From assembly GCA_964420365.1 (NCBI GenBank), contig CAYQTA010000020.1, positions 1 to 55,009 of the forward strand: a DNA stretch of 55,009 bases, written 5' to 3'. Source of the DNA: JAMOQA01 sp964420365 (lineage in GTDB: Bacteria > Acidobacteriota > Polarisedimenticolia > J045). The notes under the pieces are model-generated. The model was given only the letters and a program-made list of their open reading frames with translations. It was not told the DNA's origin and ran no database searches. Position numbers and translations under genes: made by a program. The stretch's first letter is position 1. Each line of letters begins with the position of its first letter. Shown here piece after piece: positions 8,495 through 17,627 of this stretch.

Positions 8495-11400
8495 TCAGGG
8501 GCATGCCTCGTAGGCGCCCGTATCCGCCACCGCGTTCCCGTCGCCGCTCCCGTCGCAGGCCCGTGGATGACCCTCCCGGTCCTCCGTGCCGGGCGTCGGA
8601 GCGTCCACGTGGCCCCGGTCGATCGCCGGGCTGCCGCCGGCGAGGCGCAGGTTGCCTGCCGGGCGGTCGACGTAGAGCGGGTCGGCGGACCAGTTGTCCC
8701 GCGCCCCGGCGAGGGCGTTGACGTCCTCGATCGACGCGAGGTCGGAGCTTCCCTCGTCCCGGTACAGGACGCCGTTCCCGTGGAGATCGTTGCCGACCAG
8801 CTCCGCCGGGTCGGCGACGAGGTTCGTCGCCGGGTCGTCCGCCGACTCCGCGACGCCCGCCCCCGCGGCCCAGGTCAGCAGGTTGTCCCAAAGGCGCGGT
8901 TCCGCCCGCACCTGGTGCAGGGACGGGTCCGCCGTCCCGTCGGTCCGCGTGGCGGTGACGGAGACGGCGTCGCCGCCCGCCCCGTCGATCGTGTTGCCGA
9001 CCAGGACGGGGGCGGCACGCACCGTGACGGCGGCCCCCAGGGAATCGAAGGTGCCGGTGGCTTCGACGGCGATTCCCGCCCCGGAGGTGCTCCGGACGAC
9101 GTTGGCGCGAAGGACCGGGCTCGCGGTCGCCGCGTGGCCCTCGTCGGTCCCGTGGGCACCGACGGCGATGCCGGTCGCGCCGCCGGTCACCGTGTTCCGC
9201 TCGACCGAGACCACGACCGAGGCGTCCGCCCCGGAAGGACGGGCCTCGAGGCGCAGGGCGGCGTCCGAACCACCGGCAAACGTTCCCTCCCGGACGCGCC
9301 CGGACAGCGTCCCCGCATGAACCACGGCCCGGATCGCCCCGGCCCCGGAACCGTCGTGGTCGACGTCGGCCGCGAGCAGCGTCCCGCCGTCCCCCTCGGC
9401 GACCAGGTCGAGTCCCCGGCCGGAGAGCGCGCGCAGGTCGACGTTCTCGAGCTCCACCCGGTCACCCCGTGCCGTCATCGTCACCGCGTCGGTGGCATTC
9501 TCGAGGGTGATCCCGTCGAGGACCAGGGAGGCGCCGTCGACCCGCAGGAGCCAGGTGGACCCGTCGCCGCGCCAGGTCGTGGGATGTGTCACCGGGTCAC
9601 GTTCCCAGGCGTGCGCCTCGGTCCCCGCGAAGCCACCGAGGAGACGGACGGCCGGCCGCTCCGTCCCGTGGAGTTCCAGGCCCTGTTCCTGCGCGGTGCC
9701 GCGCATCCAGATCGTCAGGCCCCGGTCCCGGTCGCGCGGGCTGCCGATCGCCGCCGAGAGGCGCGTGTACGCGTTCTCCCAGGACGTGCCGTCCGCGAGC
9801 CCCGTGGCGTCCGGGTCGACGTACACGCGCGGACCGCAGGTCACCTCCCGGGCCGCCGGCCGGTCGGCCCCGGTCGAGTCGCGGCCGTAGGACCCCTCGT
9901 TCCACGCGGCGGTGTCCGGGTGCCGTGCGCTCGCCGTGGCCAGCCAGTAGAGCGCCTCCCCGAGGGGGGGCGTCGTCGCGTCCGTCGCCGTCGTGCCCGC
10001 GAGCGCCGCCGCGGCGCAGGCGTGGTCGTAACCGGCGAAACCGGTCGCGGGAATCGTTCCCCGGTAGAGGGCGTAGCCGGTGGCCTCGCCGACCGCGTCC
10101 CACTCGAGCGTGTCCTTCGTGCCCGGGGCGAAGCGCAGGTTCGGCGGTTCCAGGTCACGGCAGGCCTGGTCCGCCCCGTCGATCGCTCCGTCGCAGTCGT
10201 TGTCGATGCCGTCGTGGCACATCTCGTAGGCGTCCGGGTGGACCGCGTCGTTCCCGTCGTCGCAGTCGGCGGGCTTGCCGTCCGGATCGTAGGGGTCGGA
10301 GGGGTCGCAGGCGTTCCAGCCGTCGCCGTCGGCGTCTGGAGCCGAGTCGCCGCCGTCGCAGTCCTGGTCGATCCCGTCGCAGGCGATCTCGGTGGCCCCC
10401 GGGTGGATCGCGTCGTTCCCGTCGTCGCAGTCGTCCGCGTTGGCGGCGTAACCGGCCGGGGGCGTGTCGTGGCAATCCTCGATGGTGTCCGCCGGGTTCC
10501 CGTAACCGTCCCCGTCCGCGTCCCTCCAGTACGTGTTCGTCGGGGAGTCCTCGTCGATCGACCCGTCGCAGTCGTCGTCGATGTCGTTGCACGTGGTCTC
10601 GTCCGCCCCGGGGTGCCGGGAGTCGTCGGCGTCGTCGCAGTCGCCGTCGCAAGCCGAGTACCCGTCCCGGTCCCCGTCGGCCTTCGAGGCGGCACTGAGC
10701 CAGTCGCCGTAGTCGACCGCCCCGTAGACGCTGTCCCCCGTCCCGGGGCCGGCCCCGGACGGTCCGCTTTCCGCGCCCCACCAGTTCCGGCGTGCCGGGA
10801 GGGTCTCGAGGGCGGTGTTGCGCACGCCCGTGCTGTTGCGATGGATGTCGTTCGTCTCGAGCACGTTCTGCGCCTGCCCCGATGTCCCGACCCACTCCGA
10901 GAGCACGCCCGTGTCGTTGTCCCTGATGTCGTTGCAGGAGACCGTCGTACCCAGCGGATGGCCGGGATCGCCCGCCGCGTGGTAGAAGCGGATCGCCGGT
11001 CCCGCCGCGTTCTGGAGCACGTTGTCCCGGATCATCGTGCCGGTGGCGTCGTCGTGGCCTGCGTCGCACTCGTCGCCGGCCCGCCCGCGGAGCCGAATGA
11101 GCTCGGTCTCCTCCCCGACGCCGAGGGTGTTGTCGTGGATCGAGGTGTCGTCCGACATCACGACCAGCAGGTCGAGAGCGAGGCCGCCGCCGTCCCAGGC
11201 GGGTGCCGCGCTGGCACCGATCGAGGAATCGCGAATCTCCGTCTGGCGTGCGCGGCGAAGGGTGATTCCCCGCGCCACCCAGTTGATGGTGACGTCCTCG
11301 ACCAGGTTGCCGTCGGCGAACGCGTCGTTGCCACCCTCGCAGGCCGCCCAGCCGTCGACGAGGATGCCGTCCCGCGAGCGGTGCCCGCACGCGTCGTTCC

Positions 11401-14400
11401 CTTCCCCGTCCCGGATCATGCCGTCGATATCGATCGACGTGAACAGGTTGCCGTCGCTGTCGCCCCGCACCCGGATCTCGCTGACGCCGTTCTCCCGCAG
11501 GCAGAGATCGCGGAAGGTGGAGTTCTTCACGTCGCGGAGGTCGAGCCCGATCTCGTCTCCCGTGTTCTGGCCACAGGTCGTTCCCTCGCCGGCGCTGCGG
11601 ATCGTCAGGTGCCGGACGGTGATGCCGTCGGCGCTCTCCACGCGGAGGGCCGGGAGGTGGCTGCCGCCCGACTGCGTACCGTCGATGACCGTGGCCGAGC
11701 ACGCTCCGCCCCCGTCGATTCCTTCGAAGTCGAAGGACTTGCCGCTCACCGAGACGTGTTCCCGGTAGGAGCCCTCCTGGATGATCACCAGGTCCCCATC
11801 TGCGGCGGCGTCGAAGGCGGACTGGACCCGGTCGTAGCAGGATGCCGTCGAGGTGTTCCAGCCGGAGTCCTGGGGCTTGTGGACGATCAGCGGAGCGACG
11901 GACCGGTCGATCCAGCCGGAGACGTCCACGTCACCGAGGACGCTGTCGCCGGACCCGCTGCCGTTGCCCGACGGCCCGTCGGCAGCCCCCCACCAGTTGT
12001 GGCGGGCGTCCAGCGTGCCCTCCCCGCGCCAGTCGAGGCCCGTGCCGTTGCCCTGGAACATGTTCTCCCGCAGCTCGAACCCCGACCCGACCGTGTCCTC
12101 GAACAGGAGGCCGACGCCGCTGCCCTGGCCGGAGAACCGGTTGCCACCGAACGGCGTATCGGCGGAACCACCGGTCACCCGGATGCCCCGGTCGTTGTCC
12201 TCGATGCGGTTGCAGTAGAGCTGGGAGGACGTGACGCCGTCGAGCAGGATGCCCCAGGTGTCGATCGTCTCGTCCGGGCCACGGTTGTCGTGAACGCGGT
12301 TCCCCTCGAGGCGGAGGTTCGTCACGTCGTGGAACTCGAGGGCAGCCTCCCCGTCGGAGTCGGCGCTCCGGACGTTGCCGTAGACCTGGTCTCCGGCGAG
12401 CACGATCCAGTCGTTCTGCTCTCCCTCCGCGGGGGCCGCGAGCCGCACGGCCGGCCCGTCGTTGTTACGCAGGTAGGAGCGCTTGAGCTCGAGGCGACCG
12501 TTACCTCCCGTCAGGAGGATGCCGACGCCGGAATCCGGCGTGCCGTCCGCCACCATCTCGCGGACGTCCGCGCCGGTGATCCGGTTCCACTCGGCGTAGC
12601 CGGAACCCGTGGCGAAGAAGTGGATCCCGATCCGGCACCCGTGGAAGCCGGCGTTCCCGACGATCACGTTACGCAGGTGGAGATGGGCGTCGTCACCCAC
12701 CTGGATGCAGGTCTGGCTCGGCGTGTCGCCGACCTCGACCCCGTCCCAGGTGACGTTGCCGGAGAGGATTCGGACGACGGGGGCGGCCCCGGTGCCCCTG
12801 ACTGTCGTATGGATCGATGACCCGCGGTTGTCGATCTTCACCGGGTGATCGATGACCACGTCTTCCGTGTAGGTGCCCTCGAGGACCCAGACCTTTTCCA
12901 GGTCGCATGCCATGCGAACGGCGTGCGTGATCGTCCCGCACGGGGATGCCTCGTCGAGACAGAGGTTCCCCGCGTCGCTCCCGGAGGGCCCGACGAACCG
13001 TTCGCCGCTGTACCCGTCGATCGTGCCGTCGCAGTCGTTGTCCGCGCCGTCGCAGGCCTCCAGCGCGCCCGGGTGGACGTCGGCGCGCGTGTCGTCGCAG
13101 TCCGTGTTGTCCGACACGTATCCCTGGTTGTTCCCCTCGCAGGTGTCCTTCGTGACGTTCGGGTCGCCGTAGCCGTCCTCGTCGGCGTCCCGGTACCACG
13201 TGTAGACGGGGAAGTCCTCGTCGACGGTGCCGTCGCAGTCGTTGTCCTGGCCGTCGCAGACCTCCTCGTTGCCCGGGTAGTTGAGGGGATCGTCGTCGTC
13301 GCAGTCGACTCCCTTGCCGTCGGGGTTGTTCGCGTCCCCGACGTCGCAGATGTCCACCCCGTCGCCGTCGCGATCGGGTGCGTCCGGCGTTTCCGCCGAG
13401 CAGTCGTTGTCCGTCCCGTCGCAGGTCGTCTCGGCCGCCCCCGGGTGAACGTCGGGGTTGCCGTCGTCGCAGTCGCATGCGGCGCCCCAGCCGTCGTCGT
13501 CCCCGTCGGCCTGGTCGGGGTTCGGTGTCGCGGGGCAGTTGTCCGCCGGCTGGTTGACCCCGTCCCCGTCGTCGTCGCGGCCGCAGGCGAACCGGCCCCA
13601 CGTCGGCCGCGCGTAGACGTCGAAGCGGTGGTCGGCGGCCTCCGCCCGCCAGGCGACGAGCACCTTGCCGTGGGCGCTCGCGACGGTGGTGCCGTCCGCG
13701 TGGGCCGGGTCGTCCGCTACGATCACGCCGGCGATCTCGACGTTGTGGCGGTCGTCCGTCCGGGCCATCCGCACCGTGCGGCGACCGTCCCGGTGGTCGA
13801 CCCAGGTGACGAAGTAGCTCGTGCCGTCGCTGTCCATGTCGACGGCCTCGGCCCGGACGGGCTCGGTGGCGATCGGCTTGGGCGCGAACGGGGCGCCCCC
13901 GTCCTGGGGGACGCGAACCGACTGGATGGAGGACCGGTCCTTGCCGTCCGTGAAATCGACGTAGGCGACGCCGAAGGTCGCGTTGAGCGGGTTCCAGGCG
14001 ATCGCCGGGCGGAGGGAGTCACCGTTCTCCTGCTCGAGCTGGACCTCGTCGGTCGTCGTTGCCCCCGTCCCGTCGACGGCCCGGTAGTAGATGCTCCACT
14101 CCCCGGAGCGGTCGTCCTGCCAGGCGACGCCGAATCGCTGGCCGTTCCACGCGACGTCCGGCCAGCGCTGGTTTCCCGAGCCGCCCCCGGTCCCGATCGC
14201 GATCTCGTCCCCGGCCTTGGTGCCGTCCGCCGCCACCCGCACGAACCAGGCGTCCCAGGTGCCGTTCCGGTCGTCCTCGAAGACGATGCCCCACTGGGAG
14301 TCGGCATCGTCCCAGGCGATCCGGGGGTGACGGCTGCTGCCCGAGGAGGCCGTGAGCTGGACCTCGCTCCCGATGCGGTTCCCGTCGGCATCGACCCGTG

Positions 14401-16531
14401 CGAACCAGACCTGGAGCGTTCCGTCCCGGTCGTCCTCCCACGTGACGCCGTACTCCGTGCCGGACCAGGCGACGTCGGGGTAGCGGGAGTTGCCCGTGCC
14501 CGAGCTGATCGTCGTCACGCCGCGCAGGGAGCCGTCCTCGGCGAGCCGGGCGAGGCGGACGACGTCCCGGGCGCCGTCCGGTGCGTGCCATGCCACCGCC
14601 CACCCGGTCCCGTCCGCCGTTGCGCGGGGGATTCCCTCGTCGGTGGCGCTCGACGTGAGGTCGACCACGTCACCCGCGGTCCATCCACCGACCCGGAGCG
14701 TGAACCGGAGGGACTGGCTGCCCTGGGCCGTCGTCACGTCGAGCCGGAACGACAGCTCGGTTTCGCAGTCGACGCTGGCGTCCAGGTCGATCTCGAACCA
14801 GGCGGTCTCGTCCTGGCCGCAGGGCGCGAGGTCGGGCCAGGCAGCCGAGGACGCGGTCACGGTCACACCGGTGACCGGCGGATCGAGGACGAGGGTCCCC
14901 TGGATCGACGTGGCGTCGGCCTGCCCCTCGTTCGACAGGCGCACGCCGAGCCGGACCGTCTCGTAGGGATCGATCACCCCGTCATCGTCCCCGTTGTCGC
15001 CGTCGTCGATCGTCACGCCGACCACGTGGAGCAGGAGGTCCGTCGACTGGACCAGGTCGGCCTGCATCGGGTCGGCGGACGGGGAGATCGAGTTGACGGA
15101 GGCCCCGGAGGGACGGTCCTCCCAGCGGCGCGAGGAGGGATCGGTGTCGTCCCTCCAGGAGGTACGCCCGGTGCTGCCCGGCCACGGGTCTCCCGCGTCC
15201 CCGTCGTTGCGGCCGTTCCGCAGGGCGTAGCGGGCGTCCCCCGGCAGCAGGCAGGCGACCGGTCGGGCCTCGTCGTCCGCGCCGTCCCGGTTCTCGTCGA
15301 CGTGCCAGATCAGCAGCCCGTCGCCGGGGAGATCCTGGTCGAACCCCGTGCGCTGGCGGTTCTCCAGGAGGAAGTACTCGTCGTGGGAGCAGGCCGGCGC
15401 CCGCCGGAACTCCCGCGCGTGGGCATGGCTCTCCACGGCGGGGATCTCCGCGCCGGTCTCCTGGCCGGACACGACCGCGGGGACGATCCAGCCGGCCAGG
15501 GCCTTGGCGTAGGCGGAAGGGTGCACGGGGCGGGCCGGGGTCGCGCCGTCGCCGCCCCACAGGCCGCGGCCCATCAGGGCCCAGGCCCCCGCGCCCCGGG
15601 AGGAGCCGTCCCGGTCCCACAGGGGCGGGAACCCCAGGTGGCGGCCGAACAGGTAGGCGAAGGGCCCGATCGTCACCATCGAGGACCCGTCGCAGTCGAG
15701 GGCGGGCACGACCACGAAGTCCTCGACGACGATCTTGCCGCCGCCGGCCGCGTCGTCGTCCGTCGTGTACGCGGCCCCGAAGGTACGGGAGTACCGGTCG
15801 AGGTGTGACCAGATGCCGTCCCCGCCGCACTCGCCGCCCCGGGCCGGTTGCACGATGACGACCAGGTCGACCACGCCGTCGTCGTCCCCGGAGTTGGGTT
15901 GCCCGTCGGGGCCGTCGTTGTCGTACTGGGAGAAGTCGATGTCGGCGTCGTTGAGCTCCAGGACCTCCTTGACGAAGGCGGCCGCGGAGCTCGTCGTCGA
16001 CGTGCAGAGGCCGTGGCAGCCCGGGTCCCCCTGGTACGTCGCCCCGTTCCCCGACACCGTCACGAAGGGGCGCACGGTGCCGTCGACGACGTAGTGACCG
16101 TAGGAAACCTCGTGGAAGTAGTCCCGGAGCGAACCGGGCCTGCCGTTCGCCGACCACCCGGCGGTGAACAGCTCGTCCTGGAGCTCGGACGGATCGATCG
16201 GATCGGCCCCGGTGTCGGCGAACTTCCCCGGGAGGACCGGGTAGGAGAACGTTCCGTCCAGGACCCGCAGCTCCAGGGTTCCTGCCGTGCGGCGCCGCTG
16301 GCGGTTGTCGGGGACGACCCCGGCGAGCGGGTGGGCCGGGGCCCATGCGCCGGCCCGGTCGTCCCGTGCGGCATCGAGCGCCGGGGCGGGCAGCGGCGTC
16401 GCCGGGTCCCTCGGGGGCACCACCGCGACCGCGGGGAGCGCGAGCGGGACCAGGAGGAACAGGACGGACAGAACGCGCGGGATCGGGTTCCGGGTTCCGG
16501 GCACGGGCGCTCTCCATGGCAGGCCCGCCAC
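8495..16531 (-). CDS. Giant secreted protein: inactive M6 peptidase fold, propeller, MopE repeats, three beta-helices
   Basis: About 2678 residues. Signal peptide ~18-35 (VLSVLFLLVPLALPAVA). Residues ~60-430 match the M6 (immune inhibitor A) peptidase fold: GIWSH and GAWALMGRGLW are conserved, but the HExxH site reads YLFGR (293-297) and the following LPDLYD reads FPPLWD, so all catalytic residues are gone. Next come a CARDB-like domain (~510-610) and about seven propeller-like repeats with VTWEDDRDG / VAWQDDRSG (~614-978). A thrombospondin-3-like start then runs into three MopE-type repeats (DCDD..PGA..CDG.DNDCDG; ~981-1175), two right-handed beta-helices each ending NWWGA.xGPSG (~1181-1944), three more MopE repeats (~1948-2126), a FnIII-like domain, and a third helix ending DTGAYEACP. 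GTG 16531 follows GGAGGGGG; GTG 16504 and ATG 16663 are alternatives. Likely calcium-rich, exported and surface-associated. Function unknown; no secretion anchor is recognised. Confidence 0.88.
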   Translation of the reverse strand: MAGLPWRAPVPGTRNPIPRVLSVLFLLVPLALPAVAVVPPRDPATPLPAPALDAARDDRAGAWAPAHPLAGVVPDNRQRRRTAGTLELRVLDGTFSYPVLPGKFADTGADPIDPSELQDELFTAGWSANGRPGSLRDYFHEVSYGHYVVDGTVRPFVTVSGNGATYQGDPGCHGLCTSTTSSAAAFVKEVLELNDADIDFSQYDNDGPDGQPNSGDDDGVVDLVVIVQPARGGECGGDGIWSHLDRYSRTFGAAYTTDDDAAGGGKIVVEDFVVVPALDCDGSSMVTIGPFAYLFGRHLGFPPLWDRDGSSRGAGAWALMGRGLWGGDGATPARPVHPSAYAKALAGWIVPAVVSGQETGAEIPAVESHAHAREFRRAPACSHDEYFLLENRQRTGFDQDLPGDGLLIWHVDENRDGADDEARPVACLLPGDARYALRNGRNDGDAGDPWPGSTGRTSWRDDTDPSSRRWEDRPSGASVNSISPSADPMQADLVQSTDLLLHVVGVTIDDGDNGDDDGVIDPYETVRLGVRLSNEGQADATSIQGTLVLDPPVTGVTVTASSAAWPDLAPCGQDETAWFEIDLDASVDCETELSFRLDVTTAQGSQSLRFTLRVGGWTAGDVVDLTSSATDEGIPRATADGTGWAVAWHAPDGARDVVRLARLAEDGSLRGVTTISSGTGNSRYPDVAWSGTEYGVTWEDDRDGTLQVWFARVDADGNRIGSEVQLTASSGSSRHPRIAWDDADSQWGIVFEDDRNGTWDAWFVRVAADGTKAGDEIAIGTGGGSGNQRWPDVAWNGQRFGVAWQDDRSGEWSIYYRAVDGTGATTTDEVQLEQENGDSLRPAIAWNPLNATFGVAYVDFTDGKDRSSIQSVRVPQDGGAPFAPKPIATEPVRAEAVDMDSDGTSYFVTWVDHRDGRRTVRMARTDDRHNVEIAGVIVADDPAHADGTTVASAHGKVLVAWRAEAADHRFDVYARPTWGRFACGRDDDGDGVNQPADNCPATPNPDQADGDDDGWGAACDCDDGNPDVHPGAAETTCDGTDNDCSAETPDAPDRDGDGVDICDVGDANNPDGKGVDCDDDDPLNYPGNEEVCDGQDNDCDGTVDEDFPVYTWYRDADEDGYGDPNVTKDTCEGNNQGYVSDNTDCDDTRADVHPGALEACDGADNDCDGTIDGYSGERFVGPSGSDAGNLCLDEASPCGTITHAVRMACDLEKVWVLEGTYTEDVVIDHPVKIDNRGSSIHTTVRGTGAAPVVRILSGNVTWDGVEVGDTPSQTCIQVGDDAHLHLRNVIVGNAGFHGCRIGIHFFATGSGYAEWNRITGADVREMVADGTPDSGVGILLTGGNGRLELKRSYLRNNDGPAVRLAAPAEGEQNDWIVLAGDQVYGNVRSADSDGEAALEFHDVTNLRLEGNRVHDNRGPDETIDTWGILLDGVTSSQLYCNRIEDNDRGIRVTGGSADTPFGGNRFSGQGSGVGLLFEDTVGSGFELRENMFQGNGTGLDWRGEGTLDARHNWWGAADGPSGNGSGSGDSVLGDVDVSGWIDRSVAPLIVHKPQDSGWNTSTASCYDRVQSAFDAAADGDLVIIQEGSYREHVSVSGKSFDFEGIDGGGACSATVIDGTQSGGSHLPALRVESADGITVRHLTIRSAGEGTTCGQNTGDEIGLDLRDVKNSTFRDLCLRENGVSEIRVRGDSDGNLFTSIDIDGMIRDGEGNDACGHRSRDGILVDGWAACEGGNDAFADGNLVEDVTINWVARGITLRRARQTEIRDSSIGASAAPAWDGGGLALDLLVVMSDDTSIHDNTLGVGEETELIRLRGRAGDECDAGHDDATGTMIRDNVLQNAAGPAIRFYHAAGDPGHPLGTTVSCNDIRDNDTGVLSEWVGTSGQAQNVLETNDIHRNSTGVRNTALETLPARRNWWGAESGPSGAGPGTGDSVYGAVDYGDWLSAASKADGDRDGYSACDGDCDDADDSRHPGADETTCNDIDDDCDGSIDEDSPTNTYWRDADGDGYGNPADTIEDCHDTPPAGYAANADDCDDGNDAIHPGATEIACDGIDQDCDGGDSAPDADGDGWNACDPSDPYDPDGKPADCDDGNDAVHPDAYEMCHDGIDNDCDGAIDGADQACRDLEPPNLRFAPGTKDTLEWDAVGEATGYALYRGTIPATGFAGYDHACAAAALAGTTATDATTPPLGEALYWLATASARHPDTAAWNEGSYGRDSTGADRPAAREVTCGPRVYVDPDATGLADGTSWENAYTRLSAAIGSPRDRDRGLTIWMRGTAQEQGLELHGTERPAVRLLGGFAGTEAHAWERDPVTHPTTWRGDGSTWLLRVDGASLVLDGITLENATDAVTMTARGDRVELENVDLRALSGRGLDLVAEGDGGTLLAADVDHDGSGAGAIRAVVHAGTLSGRVREGTFAGGSDAALRLEARPSGADASVVVSVERNTVTGGATGIAVGAHGTDEGHAATASPVLRANVVRSTSGAGIAVEATGTFDSLGAAVTVRAAPVLVGNTIDGAGGDAVSVTATRTDGTADPSLHQVRAEPRLWDNLLTWAAGAGVAESADDPATNLVADPAELVGNDLHGNGVLYRDEGSSDLASIEDVNALAGARDNWSADPLYVDRPAGNLRLAGGSPAIDRGHVDAPTPGTEDREGHPRACDGSGDGNAVADTGAYEACP
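10155..10690 (-). repeat. Second MopE-type Asp/Cys repeat cluster inside the giant gene
   Basis: Three tandem units of the form DCDD-x5-HPxA-x-E-x2-C-x-D-I-D-x-DCDG, residues ~1948-2126 of the giant protein, each followed by a DGDGYGN or DGDGWNACD linker typical of calcium-binding DxDGDG loops. It separates beta-helix 2 from beta-helix 3. The Asp-rich codons give a GTC/GTCG-rich plus strand here. Confidence 0.85.
13010..13590 (-). repeat. First MopE/thrombospondin-3-type repeat cluster inside the giant gene
   Basis: Residues ~981-1175 of the giant protein. It starts with thrombospondin-3-like DDDGDGVNQPADNCP and continues with three MopE-like units containing DCDD, PGA.E or PGNEE, and DNDCDG. 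The Cys pairs and DxDxDG loops are conserved between units. In known families these bind calcium or copper and rigidify long surface proteins. Confidence 0.85.
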
Positions 16532-16905
16532 CGTTCCCCCTCCGGCGGACGGGTCGTGCCTGCTGGTGCCCCCGGGGCGGGGACCGCGGGCGCCCGGACC
16601 GCGGCGGGACGCTGCCGGGGGGGTCGTCTCGTGCTGCCGGCGGGGCGGTTCCGGGGAGGCCATGCCTCCGTTACCGTGGATCCACGTGGGCTCCATCGAT
16701 CGTCGACACTCCGGATCCGTCCCGCCGCGCGCGAACGCGTCCGCCCAAGATGTACGTCCATCCGGGAAGCGGGGCAACGGCCCGTGACGGATGCCACGGG
16801 CGAAAGAGGCGCCTGCGGGGCAAACGTGAACGAACACGAAAAGCCCCGGCTCTCTCCCGGGCGAACCCCGGCGAACGGTGGCGAACCCGGTTCCCGGGCC
16901 GGCGC
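16532..16905. other. 374-bp non-coding interval between plsC-like gene and giant gene
   Basis: Lies downstream of the plsC-like gene and upstream of the giant gene, both minus strand. It holds the candidate terminator at 16839-16862 and the GGAGGGGG ribosome site just before GTG 16531. An in-frame ATG at 16663 sits directly after GGAGG, but starting there would bury the signal peptide ~60 residues in. I see no clear sigma-70 promoter and no riboswitch I can name. Confidence 0.5.
16839..16862 (-). terminator. Candidate intrinsic terminator of the fabF-lnt-plsC operon
   Basis: On the minus strand GCCCGG and CCGGGGC pair (one bulged G) around a GAGAGAG loop and are followed by TTTTCG. It lies 44 nt past the plsC-like stop. 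The stem is short and the T run brief, so this is moderate evidence. Confidence 0.45.
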
Positions 16906-17619
16906 TCAGCGGGCCGGGCGGGCGAGGATCGCTTCCCGCGCCCGGCCGAGGAGCGGGACGATGTCCCGCGGCTCCCGCGGCGGGAGCACCGCATCCACCC
17001 GGTCCTCCTGTCCCGCGAGGCGAGCGATCTCCGCCGCGACCTCGCAGGTGAAGGCGTGGACCGCCGCGGGGGCGGGTCGCGCGACGGGACCGCCGGGAAA
17101 GCGGAGCGGTCTCCCGACGAACAGTTCCACGGGGTGGCGGCGGGGAAACCGCCGCTGCCGGGGGAGCGCCGCGTAGTCGCCCCGGAGCCCACAGGGCAGG
17201 ACGGGCGCCCCGGAGAGGGCGGCGATCCACCCGACCCCGTGGCGGACCTCGTTCATCCTTCCGTCGTGGGAGATCCGGCCCTCGGGGAAGATCCCGACGA
17301 GCTCTCCCCGCGCGAGGGCGTCCACGACCCGCAGGATCGTCTCGGCGGGTCGTCGCTCGGACGTCGGGATCGTGCCGTAGCCGGCGAAGAACGCCGTCCA
17401 GAAGCGGTTCCGCCAGTACCACTGCTCGGTGATGAGGAACCGGATCGGCAGGCGGGGGAAGAGCATCCCGACGAACCACGGGTCGAGGAACGAGGCGTGG
17501 TTGAAGGCGGCGAGCACCGGCCCTTCCGGCGGGACCCGGTCCCCACCGACGACCCGGGACCCACGGAAGAACCACCGGCCCGCGGGGATGAGCACTCGCG
17601 TGGCGTGCTGGAGCCACAT
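16906..17619 (-). CDS. PlsC-type lysophospholipid acyltransferase
   Basis: A 237-residue 1-acyl-glycerol-3-phosphate acyltransferase-family protein. The catalytic HX4D motif is NHASFLD with H41 and D46; block III is FPEGRIS; a proline-containing PVLPCGLRG region follows, as expected for block IV. The family adds a second acyl chain to lysophosphatidic acid at the inner membrane, though some members acylate other lipids. ATG 17619 begins 8 nt after the lnt stop with no ribosome site of its own, so translation is probably coupled. It is the last gene of fabF-lnt-plsC, which links acyl-chain elongation, lipoprotein acylation and phospholipid synthesis. Confidence 0.88.
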   Translation of the reverse strand: MWLQHATRVLIPAGRWFFRGSRVVGGDRVPPEGPVLAAFNHASFLDPWFVGMLFPRLPIRFLITEQWYWRNRFWTAFFAGYGTIPTSERRPAETILRVVDALARGELVGIFPEGRISHDGRMNEVRHGVGWIAALSGAPVLPCGLRGDYAALPRQRRFPRRHPVELFVGRPLRFPGGPVARPAPAAVHAFTCEVAAEIARLAGQEDRVDAVLPPREPRDIVPLLGRAREAILARPAR

Positions 17620-17627
17620 GGTCCGCG

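Noticed and set aside
8567..12820. Long plus-strand open frame opposite the giant gene.
   Set aside because: It reads the complement of Asp/Cys-rich repeats, giving Val/Arg-rich low-complexity protein with no recognisable motif.
16770..16840. c-di-GMP (GEMM) riboswitch before the giant gene.
   Set aside because: GGGGCAAAC and GAAA bits occur on the plus strand, but they are in the wrong order and strand and lack the conserved GACGCAAAGC core.
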